Translations under genes and position numbers: made by a program
The notes under the pieces: model-generated
Seen by the model: only the letters and a program-made list of their open reading frames with translations
Databases searched by the model: none
What the model was told of the DNA's origin: nothing
NCBI RefSeq assembly: GCF_002865645.1
Contig: NW_020194624.1
Coordinates: forward strand, 124,001-188,000
DNA: 64,000 nt
Direction: 5' to 3'
Source: Hyaloscypha bicolor E
Lineage: Eukaryota > Ascomycota > Leotiomycetes > Helotiales > Hyaloscyphaceae
Shown here: in pieces, positions 33,405 to 44,829 of the stretch
Layout: each line of letters begins with the position of its first letter
Numbering within the stretch: the first letter of the stretch is position 1

Positions 33405-34912
33405 ATGGCTACTTTTGGTGGTTTATTTGACTTTCCAGACTTATTAGATGGCTAATCAGAGCTTTCCTTCCCTCCTGATTCTGACGAATCAGAATATAGC
33501 AAAGCTACAGAAGATAAAGAGGATACTTGGTATAATTTACTATTAGATTTAGAAGATGAAAACAATAACTCAATTATACCAAGCTTTACGCTCTCTCTTC
33601 GTCCTTTTCCTAGTATCTCTATAGCCTTTATTATACCTGAGATTATATATAAAGAGTACTTAACTAGTACGAGAATTAAGGCTATTTATATACTTAAGTA
33701 AAGGAGATCTATAGGTAATATTAAGAAAGCTATAGGAGTATCCAGAACCCGTATTTATAAGCTTGCAAGCCTTACTAGGTAATATAGAGAGAGAAAGAAT
33801 AAAAATATATTCTTGGAAGTATATTATATTCTTAATTAATCCCGATCTGGCCGGCTAGTAATCTTACCTACTATAATCAAGTATATCTTGCAAGTTATAT
33901 TTCAAAATTCGACTATATAAGGCTTTTCTTATACTATAATTATAAAAGAAGTCAGAAAGAGGAGTTATAAGATAGCTATATGAATAGTTTAGAAAGTCCT
34001 TACTATAGCTAGCTATTCTTAGTACAAACTAATAGTAAAGCCTGGCTTAAATAGATTTAGTAAAAAGAAGCGGCTAGATTAGTATTTAGTATACGAGGAT
34101 TAGGAACTTAAAGACTAGAAAAATGTGATTTTTTTAGACAAGATAGTAGTTTAATTAGGGGATATAAGAGGAAAAAGAAAGATATAGAGGCTTCTAGGAG
34201 AAGTATATAATAAGTATTATATTAGAAGATACTAGAAGGGCTTCTTTGAGTTTATATTTTGGGGATATTTCTCGTATAATAAAAGAAAGCTATATTATAT
34301 ATAGGAAAAGGAAATAGTATAGTAAAAAAAAGATAAAAAGGCCGATTTGGATATAAGGAACTCCTTAATTAAGAAAGCAAATAAATAAAAATGAAAGAAA
34401 TAGTAAAGGAAATAGCTAAGGAAATAAATAAAAGTATAGAAGTATAATAAGGAAACTAGAGCTTTTATAGTAAAAAATAGATATAGAGGAATTAATTAGT
34501 ATTACTATTAAAAAGAGATCTTAATTATAAAGCTTTTACTTTTTATAAAGGAATACTAAAAGAACCGTCTCAAAACGATTATTTAGAAGAATAATACTCT
34601 AGCTTATAAATCTTATTATTAATAAGAGGTTTATAATCTCTGGAAGATTATAAAAATGCTATAGCCAAGTAACTTACCTGACTTGAATATTATTAAGCGT
34701 TTATAGTATTATATAAAGAGGGAAACTATAAAGCAAGAGTCTACTAGTAATAGTAAGAAGCTTAGAGCAAGGTAAAAGAAATATTAAAAGAGTATTATGC
34801 AAGCGAAAATTCAAGAGTGGATTAAGGTAATTCCATATTACGTAAAGGAGATAATTAGATTAGAAGGTGGAATTGAGTATAAGAAAGGACAAAAAAGGGG
34901 CAGGAGAAAGTA
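33405..34912 (+). pseudogene. Tc1/mariner (IS630-type) transposase, degraded
   Basis: From ATG 33405 (MATFGGLFDFPDLLDG) the frame shows a helix-turn-helix region (RIKAIYLLK..RRSIGNIKKA, IGVSRTRIYKLASLTR), a SGRLVILP linker, then NVIFLDKIVVQLGDIRGKRK (family W.NVIFSDE..V), an FFEFIFWGYFS strand, and LPDLNIIKR (family SPDLNPIE) near 34680. These are the DDE landmarks; the first acidic residue is altered in the present sequence. Many TAA/TAG codons sit at likely Gln positions, so it is dead. Confidence 0.75.
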
Positions 34913-35096
34913 GTAGTTTATAGCTAAAGTATATCTTTATTTATTACTAATTTGGTTAGCTGATTTAGCCCCCCTGGAACATTCATTAATTAAGCGAAAT
35001 ACCCTTCAGGGGGCAAGTAAGACCTTACAGGGCTATTTAGTGGACTGCATATAATTATGCCCTGTAATCCCGTCACTTTATGCCGCAATCTTCGTA

Positions 35097-36585
35097 CTAA
35101 ATCGACGACCAATGGACGTATTCGTTGCTCCGTACCCTTAGCCCCCTCCTCGACCAGGCGGCATTATTGCGCTTGCAGATCCTCAACTAAATCGCCAACC
35201 AAGGCGTGAGTTTGATTATCCGTATCTTTAAAGCCCTCAAGGACTCTGCATTTTTGGGAATCTAGAAGCTCCCGCAGAACAGAAATCAGCTTGCGATTTT
35301 GGATCTCTATTTTGTCCACGATGGTCGTTATTATGCGTTAGTGGTTCTCCTGGGCCCGGGAGAGAATATCGAGGCTCACTCCGATTAATACCTACAGGTA
35401 TTCACTGCTGAGATCCTTAGACTATATAAGCCTGTGCTTCTTCCGTCTCTGCAAACCGGGCAGTGTGTCAAATGATTAGATTAGATTAGATTAATGGGCA
35501 TTAATCTAATCTAATCAAAGAAATTTACCATTAATCATATTCTAATCATAATCTAATTAGATTAATCAATTATTAATTAATTAATTTAATTAATGGAGCA
35601 CGTGACTAGACACGTGTTAGTACTAGCCGTATCGGGAGCGCGCTTTACCGCATTAGGGCTACGGCCACCTAGCGGCGGCCTGGGCCGCAGCTTACCAAGC
35701 TGTGAGGCATATAATAGCAGGGTAATGTACAAGTAGTCGAGGTAAGTAAGCTTTAGAGTAACGCTTGCAAGTATAACTGATTTCCAAGAGTTGATTCCAA
35801 TAAAAGACTAATCGATGCCCCTTTCCAAAGCTAGAAGCGTCTCCCTATATATTCCCTAGTACTTAGCCAAGTATGCGAAGCCCTTTACTTAATTAGGAAA
35901 TGCGATCCCATGCAAGCTTTACCCAAAATAGGAAACTAGATCCACGATATCTAATATCCGTCCACACGCTATTACGTACGCCCCTTATAGATAATTAGTT
36001 TATTATTATAGAAAAGGAGTAATTAGTTAGTTCTTAGTTTAATTTAGATTTTTTTATTATAATATTATTAGTTAGTTATAAGATTATTTAATAATTAATA
36101 AGTAAAATTAAAGAAAAAAGTAAAAAAAGTTAAGAAACTTCGGTGTCACGTGATTAATCAAGCATTAATCAGATTAATCTAATCAAAAAAAATCCGAATC
36201 ACGTTAATTATAATCTAATCACATTAATTAATTAATTAATTAATTAATTTAATTAACGTAATTAATCCTTTGATACACTGAAACCGGGCTTCTGATTCGA
36301 GATCTATTCGGCAAATCAATGCTAATTAGTTCAGTGTTTCCTATCCGTAGCAGGTAGAGCCTATATGCAATTTCTCAGATAATCCGCCAAAGCCTCTCTT
36401 GGGCCTCCTTATCCCTAATCTTCCGAGTATGGGTTCATTCTGGTTCTGCTCGAGAGTTATGCTCGAATCTATACTTAATAAAGTTAGCTCAGTAATACGA
36501 GTGCGGCTATAGAGTTGGGACAATATAGGGGAAGGTTTAAGTGGGTCGAACTGGAACCGGATAGAAATATTGAACTAATGGCAAG
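35097..36585 (-). pseudogene. decayed minus-strand gene split by several transposons
   Basis: Reading leftwards after removing the bounded insertions, coding-like minus-strand sequence continues: PSPILSQLYSRTRITELTLL (about 36520), ETLNQLALICRIDLESEARF up to the hAT MITE, ETEEAQAYIV after it, then, after a one-base frame change near 35420, VLIGVSLDILSRAQENH, DKIEIQNRKLISVLRELLDS, TDNQTHALVGDLVEDLQAQ and KGTEQRIRPLVVDLV up to the Tc1 element. TAA/TAG codons appear at Gln-like positions. The gene continues beyond element A1 (43641-43870). A coiled-coil-like character is evident in the second half. I do not recognise the family. Confidence 0.5.
35461..36280. mobile_element. 820-bp non-autonomous hAT-type element
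   Basis: Perfect 8-bp duplication AAACCGGG at 35453-35460 and 36281-36288. Ends CAGTGTGTCAAATGATTA and (reverse complement of the right end) CAGTGTATCAAAGGATTA. CAGTG termini with 8-bp duplications are typical of hAT. The left arm contains a palindrome of GATTA units (35471-35517); the interior has paired CACGTG motifs (35599, 35611) and a GC-rich hairpin. No ORF. Its terminus and internal motifs match the transposase-bearing element at 16337, so this is a deletion derivative of that family. Confidence 0.88.
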
Positions 36586-36590
36586 GATAT
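36586..36590. repeat. 5-bp target site duplication of A1 (left)
   Basis: GATAT at 36586-36590 recurs at 43636-43640, directly outside the two LTRs. Confidence 0.8.
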
Positions 36591-36917
36591 TATAATGGGC
36601 ACACGTGATAGCGCATGGACAAGTATCAGATGTCGTGGATCTAGTTTCCTATTTTAGGTAAAGCTTGCGATCGGAATCATATGGGCGATCGGAATCATAC
36701 GGATCACATGAGATTGTATTTCCTAGTTAAGTAAAGTACTTCGCAGACTTGGCTAAGTACTAGAGAATATATAGGGAGACGCTCCTAGCTTTGGAAAGGG
36801 GCATTAATTAGTCTTTTATTAGAATTAATTCTTGGAATCAGTTATACTTGCAAGTATTACTCTATAGCTTATTTACCTTAACTATTTATATATTACCCTG
36901 CTATTATATACCTTATA
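36591..36917 (+). repeat. 5' LTR of A1
   Basis: 327 bp, starting TATAATGGGCACACGTGATA and ending ATATACCTTATA. Retains CACGTG at 36602 and two copies of an 18-bp unit ATCGGAATCATATGGGCG. Far less mutated than its partner at 43309-43635. Confidence 0.9.
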
Positions 36918-37139
36918 TTCTAATTAATCTAACCTTCGGGGAGTAGTTCGTTACAAGGTAATCAAGCTATTAATAGACAAAATATTAATAGCTAGAGTAT
37001 TAACCAGGAGAAGCGCCTCTACTGCTACTAGAGTAACCTAACCGGGTATCCAGGAGAGCACCTAGTCAAGTATTCTTCGTACTACCTAATTAGGAGAAGG
37101 AAGTAGAACTCAGATATTCCTAGAACTAGCGGATAGAAT

Positions 37140-37740
37140 AATAATAATAGAGAAATTAGTAGCGGCTTGCTATTATATTACTAAGTTAGAAATAGAGATA
37201 TAATAGAGAGAAGATCTGAAGGAGCTAGAAGCTTAGATCCGTTATCTTAAAGATATTCGGATATCCGGTATAGAATCTGTTATATCCCCGGTAGTACCCT
37301 TAGTTTGGAGGGCTCTAAAAACCCGAGAACTGCCCACTTGCTGGGGAAAGAATATTAAAGAAGCCTAGGACTTCTTCTATTAGATAGAGTTAAAATAATA
37401 TAAAGATAGTAGAATTATCTGGGTTACTAATATAGTAAAGATTATATATTATATTTCCTATTTTAAGAATATAATCAGAAATATCTGGAAATATAGGAAG
37501 TAATTAATAGGTATTAATACTATAAATTAGGAGATTTTTATTAAATTTATAAAGAATTCTATCTTGGATCTAAAGAACTATAGTAATAATATTCTTATTA
37601 AGTTTAAGAATACTAAATAATAATTAGGCTAAAGTATTTAAAGCTTTATATCTTACTTAGATAGCCTATTATATAACTTGGAATATACGGGTTTATTATA
37701 AAAGCAGGATAATTTATTTAGTAATTTAAGATAGGAGATT
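37140..37740 (+). pseudogene. gag remnant of A1
   Basis: Readable as ACYYITKLEIEI, EDLKELEAQIRYLKDI, TRELPTCWGKNIKEAQDFFY, an IELKQYKDSRIIWVTN segment, IKFIKNSILDLKNYS, with TAA/TAG replacing several Gln codons. This is a gypsy-type capsid region (coiled start, then the aromatic FF..IE block). A zinc-knuckle region probably follows near 37930-38150 but its cysteines are hard to place. Confidence 0.6.
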
Positions 37741-38254
37741 TGGAATGAAATTAATTATTAAGGAAATACTTTATAAGAAAAAAAGAAGCTTATTTCTATA
37801 GCTATAAAAGTTAAGAATAATTTAAACTTATTTATTTAATAGGAATATAATAATAAGCTAATAAGATAGTAAAAGAAAAGAAATTAAAAAAAAGAGAAAG
37901 GAAATAATAAAGAGAAATAGAAGAGAAGTATATTCCTATTATAAGATTTATAAAACCAGAATAATAAAGATATAGTAATAGGGTCTAATATAGTACCTAT
38001 ATTAAGATCTATAAAACCGGATATAATTTGCTTTACTTACTAGAAAAAGGGTTATTATATTACTATTTGCCTTAATTAAGAGAAACCGACTTATTATAAT
38101 TATAATAAGTCTGGCTATAAAATATATAAGTACCTAGAACTAAAGAAGCCGAGAAACAGGTATGCCCTATAATAGTTATACTTATTTATATTATAGAAGA
38201 TAAGGCTCCTAAAACGAGAATAGTAATTAAGATTACTATTAAGATAATAAAAGA

Positions 38255-41200
38255 TAAGTAAAGGATTAGAATATTAATAAACTCGGGTATAAAGGCTAAT
38301 TATATAAAGAAGAGATTAGCTTTAGATATAGGTATTCTATTAATATTAAAGGTAATTCTCTTATTTTTACTAGAGAAAAGAAGAATTTATTTATATAAAG
38401 ATTATATTTTTAGGGTTATTACTAAAAATATACTAGAGAACTAAAAAAAAACTAATATATACTTTATATTATATAATTTTAATCTGAATTATATTAATAT
38501 AATACTTGGATTCCTATAGCTTTACTAGATTAATTCCCTAATTTTCTTTAGAGAAGTAATATAAAGATATTAGATTTAATTATAGAAAGTTAAAGTTCTA
38601 AATACTAGGAAGTTTACTAAAGTAATAAAATATAAGATATATATTTTTCTATTAATTACTTATCTTATAATAGATAGCTAAAGAATTATTACTATTATTA
38701 CTAATAAAATAGTTATATTTTCCAAGAAATATCGGAACCTTTTCCAAGTATTTTTTATAAAGGCTATAAGTATATTACCTAATTACTATATAATAGAGTA
38801 TTATATAAATCTGGAACTAGAGTCCTAATTACTATATAATTCTATATATACTTTATTAAAAAGAAAGCTTAAAGTTCTTCGGGAATATCTTAATACTAGC
38901 CTAGAAAAAGAATAAATCCATTATTTTACTAGCCTAGCTAGTATCCTAATTATATTTATTCTAAAGAAAGAAAATAGCCTATATCTATATATTAATTACT
39001 AGGGTCTAAATAGGATTACTATTAAGAACCAAATACTATTATTACTTATTAGTAAGACTATAAATAGGCTTTATAAAATAAAGGTATATATAAAGCTAGA
39101 TTTAAAAAATACTTATTATTAGTTATAAATATAAAAGAATAATAAGTAAAAGATAGTATTCCAAATATACTATAAATATTTTAAGTACTATATTATATTT
39201 TTTAGATTATCTAATACTTTAGTAATATTCCAGGTATATATTAATTATATACTAGTAGGCTTTATAAATATTATCTATATAGTTTATCTAGATAATATTT
39301 TAATTTATTTAGAGAACCTAAAATAATATATAATAATAGTCTAATATATACTCGAGTAATTATAATAATACTAGCTTTTTATAAACTTGGTAAAATGCGA
39401 GTTTAATATAGAAAGAATAGAGTTCCTAGAATTTATAATTAGCCTAGATAATATAGAAATAAAAGCTAGTAGGATTATAGCTATTAGGAAATAGCCGGCC
39501 CTAAAAAATAATATCCGAGAAATTTAAGTATTCCTGGGTTTTATTAACTTCTATTAGAAATTTATCTATAAATACTCTAGGATAGTAAAAGAATTAACTA
39601 ATTTATTAAAAACTAATAAAAACTTATAATATTATTTTAGCTAAATAGATAAGGTAAATAAGGCTTTTAAGGAGCTATAAATTATATTTATAATAGTACT
39701 AATTCTTTATTATTTTAACCTAGCCTTAAAGATTTATATAGAAACAAATACTTTAGGATTTGTAATTATAAGTATGATTTCCTAGCTCTTTAATAAAGAA
39801 ATAGAAGCCAGGTAATATCCTATTACCTTTTATTTAAAGAAAATAACTATAATTAAGAATAAATATAAGATATATAATTCTGAGCTTTTAGCTATTATTC
39901 TAGTATTTTATATCTAGTAATATTACCTAGTATATATCCGGTATACTATTATTATTAAAACAGATTATAATAACTTGAAATACTTTATAACTAAGAGAAA
40001 ACTAAATAGTTAATAAATAAGATAAGTAAAAGAATTAGCTATCTTTAACTTTATCTTAAAGTACTAGCCAGGGTATAGTAATCCCGCTAATAGGTTATTA
40101 AAAAAGCCAGACTTTATAGCAGATATAAATAAAAATACTTTACTATTTATACTTTATAATAAGCTATAGAATATAGAATAGAGAGCTCTATAAGTAGTAG
40201 TAATAGGATACTATATTATTCCTATAATACTATAATTCAAGGCCCAAGAAAGAGGAAATAGGCACTTTTTAATTAGTAAGATACTAAGAAATTCTAAAAA
40301 GGAAGTTTATTTTAGTAATAGAGTAATACCGGAGATATTATTACTTGAGTCTATTATTAGTATAACTAGTTATAAATAGTATATACTACGGATTCTAGCT
40401 ATATAAATAGCTAGGTCCGAAATAGTATATAAGGAAAGTAAAGAGATATTACTTAAACTACTATTATAGTACTAAAGGCTTAATTTATTAGTATAATACC
40501 GGTAATATAAATAGTTCTTAAAAAAGACCTTTATTAGAGCTATTAAGATTTGGGAACTTAATATATCTGGGTTATTAAGATATTAGAATACTATCTATAT
40601 ACTAAATAAACTGGCTCTTAAAAAAGAATTATTATAAGCTAATTATAATAATCCTATAAGTAGGTATTTTAGTACTAGTAAGATACTAGAGATCCTCTAG
40701 AGAAAGTACTTCTAATAAAGTATAAAAAAGGATATAAAAAACTATATTAGAACTTGCCCTATATATTAATAAACTAAGGTAAAGAGATATCTACTATATA
40801 ATATACTTAGTTCATTTCCTCTTTCTTTTAAGCTATAGTAAGAAATTACTATAAACTTTATTATAGGACTATTTTTTTCTAGGTTTTATAATAAAGTATA
40901 TAATTCTATACTTATTATTATTAATAGATATACGAAAATAATATAATATATTCCAATTATTAAGGAAATCTCGGCTTCTAAATTAGTAAAGCTATTTATA
41001 TATTATATTATTAAAGACTTTAGTATACCTGTAGATATAATCTCTAATAGAGGATCTGTTTTTATAAACAAGTTCTAGTCAAGTTTATATTTCTATTTAA
41101 AGGTTTAATAATAGCTAAATATAGTATTTTACTTATAAACTAATAGATAAATAAAGAATCTAAATCAAACTCTGGAATAGTATTTAAGATACTATACTAG

Positions 41201-41890
41201 CTACTAGTAGGATAACTAGGTAATAAAGCTTACTCTTATAGAATTTATATATAATAACTCTATATATTTAATAATAGGAATTTCCCTATTCTATATATTA
41301 TACGGATTCTATCCTAGTATTAAACTATATATTAAGGATAATATTTTAGAAAAAGGAATACTAGTAATATAGGAAAGAATATAGAGGATTTAAGTAAAAC
41401 AAGAGGTACTAGAGAAATAATAATAAGAAGTAGTGGATATATAGAAAAAGTACTATAATAAGAAATATATTAATAAGAAATTTAATATATATAATAAAGT
41501 TATACTTTATATAAAGAATATTTAATAGCTATAACCTAGTATAAAGCTAGTAAATAGATATTTCGGCCTTTTTAAAGTTCTAGAAATTATAGAAATATAT
41601 AAATAGATATATTACTTGAAATTACTACTATTATATTAGATTTATAATATTTTCTATATTTCTCTCTTAGAACTATAGTATTTGCAAGCTAATACTATAA
41701 TAGAACTAGAACCGGTCGAAATCGAGGGCAAAAAAGAATTCGAGATAGAATTTATTATAGCCTATAGAAAAAGCAGAAAAGAAAGAAAATATCTTATTTA
41801 TTAAAAGAGCTATTTACTAGTAAATAATATATGGAAATTACTAAGTAATCTAGAGAATATAGCTTAAGAATTATAAGAATACTTAGAAAA
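38255..41890 (+). pseudogene. pol remnant of A1: protease, RT, RNase H, integrase, chromodomain
   Basis: Protease: LINSGIKANYIKKRLAL near 38274 (DSG became NSG). RT: LYINYQGLNRITIKN near 38985 and VYLDNILIYLEN near 39282 (YLDD became YLDN). RNase H follows (about 39700-40000: FNLALKIYIETNTLGF). Integrase: zinc-binding segment near 40700, catalytic core 40850-41330 with INFIIGLFFSRFYNKVYNS, ISNRGSVFINKF, LYGFYPSIK. Chromodomain: FIIAYRKSRKERKYLIYQKS, then LSNLENIAQELQEYLEK near 41740-41890. The D-to-N changes at catalytic sites are G-to-A or C-to-T on the other strand, as RIP predicts. Confidence 0.82.
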
Positions 41891-42704
41891 GAATAATATT
41901 ATAATACTATTAGCTAAATAGAAATATAAAAAATAAATGCTTTTATTAGAAAACTATTAAAAACTATATATTTATTCTTGAAAAAACTATATGAAAATTA
42001 TTAAAAACTTTAAAAACTCTAATTTCTATATTCTATAAATACCTTACCTTTATAACTACTTTCTATTATTTTTATTATTATTCTTATTAGGATTCTCTCG
42101 AGAAATAGGTAGCAAATTAGCCTATAAAGCTATTAGCTATTAGTAAGAAATAAGAAAGAAGTAAGCTTACCTAATACTAAAAAATATTAACTATATTATT
42201 AAAAGTACTTTATACTTATACTAAGCTAGTAAGAATTATTTAATTCATTTCTTGAATTATTAGAAGAATCTATTAGCCTTAAATAATAGCTTTAATACGA
42301 GAAGTATATACTATTTAGTATAGAAAAAAAGCAGTAATAGCCTTTTTTCTTTTAGGTAAAAAATAGGAAAGATACTTATATATATTAATAGCTTAAAGAA
42401 GGCAGTTTAATTATATTATATATACTTAAAAAAACTTTAAATAATATTAGAATAAAGAATAAATAAAGGAAATTATAATTTATAGAATTATATTTCTTAT
42501 TCTTAGAATAATAGTAATTATATATTAAGTAATTATTACTTTTAATATAAGTAAGGTCAGGAAACTTAATAATATTCTTGGAATATTAAAAATAGTAAGG
42601 GCAAATTAAGGATATAGGAATATTAGCTAAATAGGTAGTAATAGGCTAATAAGTACTAAAAGAAGTATTTATTTTAATAAATAAAAAAGTAAAAAAGGGA
42701 ATTA

Positions 42705-42770
42705 GAAAAGAACTTAAATAAAGCTTAAATAAAGCTTAAATAAAGCTTAAAAAAGCTTAAAGAAGGCTTA
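42705..42770. repeat. short tandem repeat AAATAAAGCTT
   Basis: About five units of 11 bp, degenerating to AAAAAAGCTTAAAGAAGGCTT, in the 3' untranslated part of A1; a shorter version is in A2 near 63560-63605. Confidence 0.7.
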
Positions 42771-43308
42771 AAAAAAACAAGAGATAAGGAGGAACTAGAT
42801 ATAGTATTATAGTTAAGGAAAAGAAAATTAGTTAGTAGGAAAAAAGAGGCCTTTTTATAATACTTTTTCCCTAAATAGTAATTATAAATTTGGAACCGGC
42901 TCTATACTAGAAATATCTAGAAAATTCCAAAAAAGAAATTTATAAATAAACCAGAAGATTAGATTAACTTTTCCAAGCTCTTGGGCCTATAAAGTAATAA
43001 TTTATTTATAAATAGAGGCTGAGTTAGAATTTACGAACTAATTAGAAGACCGGAAGAGCTTCCTATCTAATAGTATATACTATACCTATATTACCTTTAT
43101 AAGGGGAAATCGCTAGAGGCAATTTACGGATTAGCTAGGTAGGATTAGTAAACTATATCCTTAAGTCTATTATCTAGTATAATAATAGAATAATTATAGG
43201 AAGTCTTTAGAGAGAACTAATAGCCGGAAAAGTTTCAGGGAATTATTTATAAAGCTATTTATAATTCTCTCAGGCCTCTTGGAAATAAGGGCCTAGAGAA
43301 AGAATTAA

Positions 43309-43635
43309 TATAATAGGCATATATAATAATATATAAATAGGTATTAGATATTATAGATCTAGTTTCCTATTTTAGGTAAAGCTTATAATTAGAATTATAT
43401 AAGTAATCGGAATTATATGAATTATATAAGATTATATTTCCTAGTTAAGTAAAGTACTTTATAGGCTTGGCTAAGTATTAGGAAATATATAGAGAGATGC
43501 TTCTAGCTTTAGAAAGGGGCATTAATTAGTCTTTTATTAAAATTAATTCTTGGAATTAGTTATACTTATAAGTATTACTCTATAGCTTATTTATTTTAAC
43601 TATTTATATATTACTCTACTATTATATATCTTATA
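43309..43635 (+). repeat. 3' LTR of A1
   Basis: 327 bp, TATAATAGGCATATATAATA to ATATATCTTATA, preceded by a purine-rich tract (GGAAATAAGG, AGAGAAAGAA). Aligned with the 5' LTR, almost every difference is a C or G there and T or A here. Confidence 0.9.
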
Positions 43636-43640
43636 GATAT

Positions 43641-43870
43641 GGCCGAGATAGCTAGTAATATTTAGAGAAAGGGCTTATATTTATAATAGTTAAGAAGATA
43701 TAGCCTGCTATTTCTTTATAAATAGCCCGTACTTTTATTAGGAACCCCTTCCCTAAATAATACTATATAAGGCTTAATTAGGCAAATATATTCCAATAGT
43801 ATTTACTAGAGCCAGTTCTCTTATTTCAATAATATAAAGAGGAGATTATAATATAGATATAGAAATAAAA
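43641..43870 (-). pseudogene. upstream part of the decayed gene split by A1
   Basis: Minus-strand frame RTGSSKYYWNIFAQLSLI, QYYLGKGFLIKVRAIYKEIA, GYIFLTIINISPFSKYY continues across the A1 insertion site (one GATAT kept) into LSRPYPCH, FNISIRFQFDPLKPSPILSQ in the same frame. Stops are TAG/TAA at Gln-like places. So one gene once covered this point and 36585-35097. Function unrecognised. Confidence 0.5.
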
Positions 43871-44569
43871 CATATATTATTATATTTACTATATATTATT
43901 CTTAATATTCTATTTCTCAAAAATAATTAAAAGCTAATAAAACGAAAGATAATTCCATATTTGTAATCTAGTAAACTTTTCCGAGTTTATAAATATTATT
44001 TTTATCTTAATACGGCTCTAACTTATAAACTTACTAAAAATAAGAATAAAAGTAATAAAGAGTATTAATATATAGCCCAAATACTAAATAATTATAAATA
44101 AGATTATATATTTTTAGAAGAGCTTCTTCTAGTATTAATTATAAATTCCTTGCCCGAGTTAATAATAATTTCTAAGTAAGAATAGAATATTATAGCCCTT
44201 TTCTAAAATATTAAAGCATATATTACTCGAATAATATTTCTAATCTAAAAGAGAAATCTATTAATATATAAACTTATAACTTTTATAAAACAAGTACTTA
44301 TCTAGTAACTATTAAAATCGTGACATATAAGATTAATAAAATTATTATTACTATAATTTACTTTCTCTTTAGCTATAATTATATTTTAGAGAAAGGTATT
44401 TTAAATCTCTTTTCTTATATTAATATTTAAAGAACTATATAAAAGTATAAGGTAAATTCTATTCTGAATTAATAATAAGAAATATAATTCCTTAATAATA
44501 TTTCAACTTATATAAGAATACTAAAATAAGAAAGTTATAGATATAATTTATATTATACTTATTATACTT
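43871..44569. other. AT-rich degraded sequence
   Basis: No frame, repeat or terminus recognised; may be the further upstream part of the decayed gene or another retroelement. Confidence 0.3.
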
Positions 44570-44740
44570 TACCGCTTTACTAGTAAATTTAGCGTCACGT
44601 GACCGCGATAACGCATACGGCTAGCTAGTATTTAGAATACTAAAGCTCCTATATTCAAAGCTTTCTTTCTTAGTTTAGAATTCTCGGATTAAGAGCTATT
44701 CTATCTTGCTTTCCAAGCCCAGAGACCCGGTTCCATAATA
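44570..44740 (-). mobile_element. solo LTR, family E (copy 2, inverted)
   Basis: About 171 bp, reverse complement of 22752-22933: GAACCGGGTCTCTGGGCTTG, then TTATCGCGGTCACGTGACGC and the end AGTATAATA. GC-rich relative to its surroundings; CACGTG at 44596. Confidence 0.65.
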
Positions 44741-44829
44741 ATATTTATATAAAAATATATTAGCCTTATTAAGAAAAAGCAAAGTATTCTAGTAATTTAT
44801 AAGCTTAAAGTAAAATAAAAGCAGCTTTT

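Larger units (their letters stand above)
32921..35094 (+). mobile_element. 2.17-kb Tc1/mariner element with degraded transposase
   Basis: TA at 32919-32920 and 35095-35096. Directly inside, CGAAGATTGCGGCATAAAGT and onward to GACGGGATTACAGG is perfectly inverted at the two ends (34 bp), with weaker similarity beyond (GCATA, CCACTAA, AGCCCTGTA). It contains a transposase pseudogene and, near its left end, a second MITE. It is inserted in the decayed minus-strand gene: deleting it joins GTEQRIRPLVVDLV to EDMHWCYEGLL in frame. Confidence 0.88.
36591..43635 (+). mobile_element. complete gypsy-type chromovirus A1, RIP-degraded
   Basis: Two 327-bp LTRs (36591-36917 and 43309-43635), a 5-bp GATAT duplication and, between them, gag, protease, RT, RNase H, integrase and a chromodomain in that order. 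The LTR ends TATAA...TTATA are what TGTAA...TTACA becomes after RIP. The family also occurs as A2 (57204 onward) and A3 (19095-27135). The 5' LTR and the first 400 bp keep much GC; the rest is strongly AT-rich. Integrase with a C-terminal chromodomain marks the Tf1/chromovirus clade, which can target heterochromatin. No frame is open, so it is immobile. Confidence 0.9.

Noticed and set aside
22752..44740. The inverted E sequences as TIRs of one 22-kb giant element
   Set aside because: A gene-bearing island and several independently bounded elements lie between, and a third, diverged copy is nearby; separate solo LTRs are simpler.
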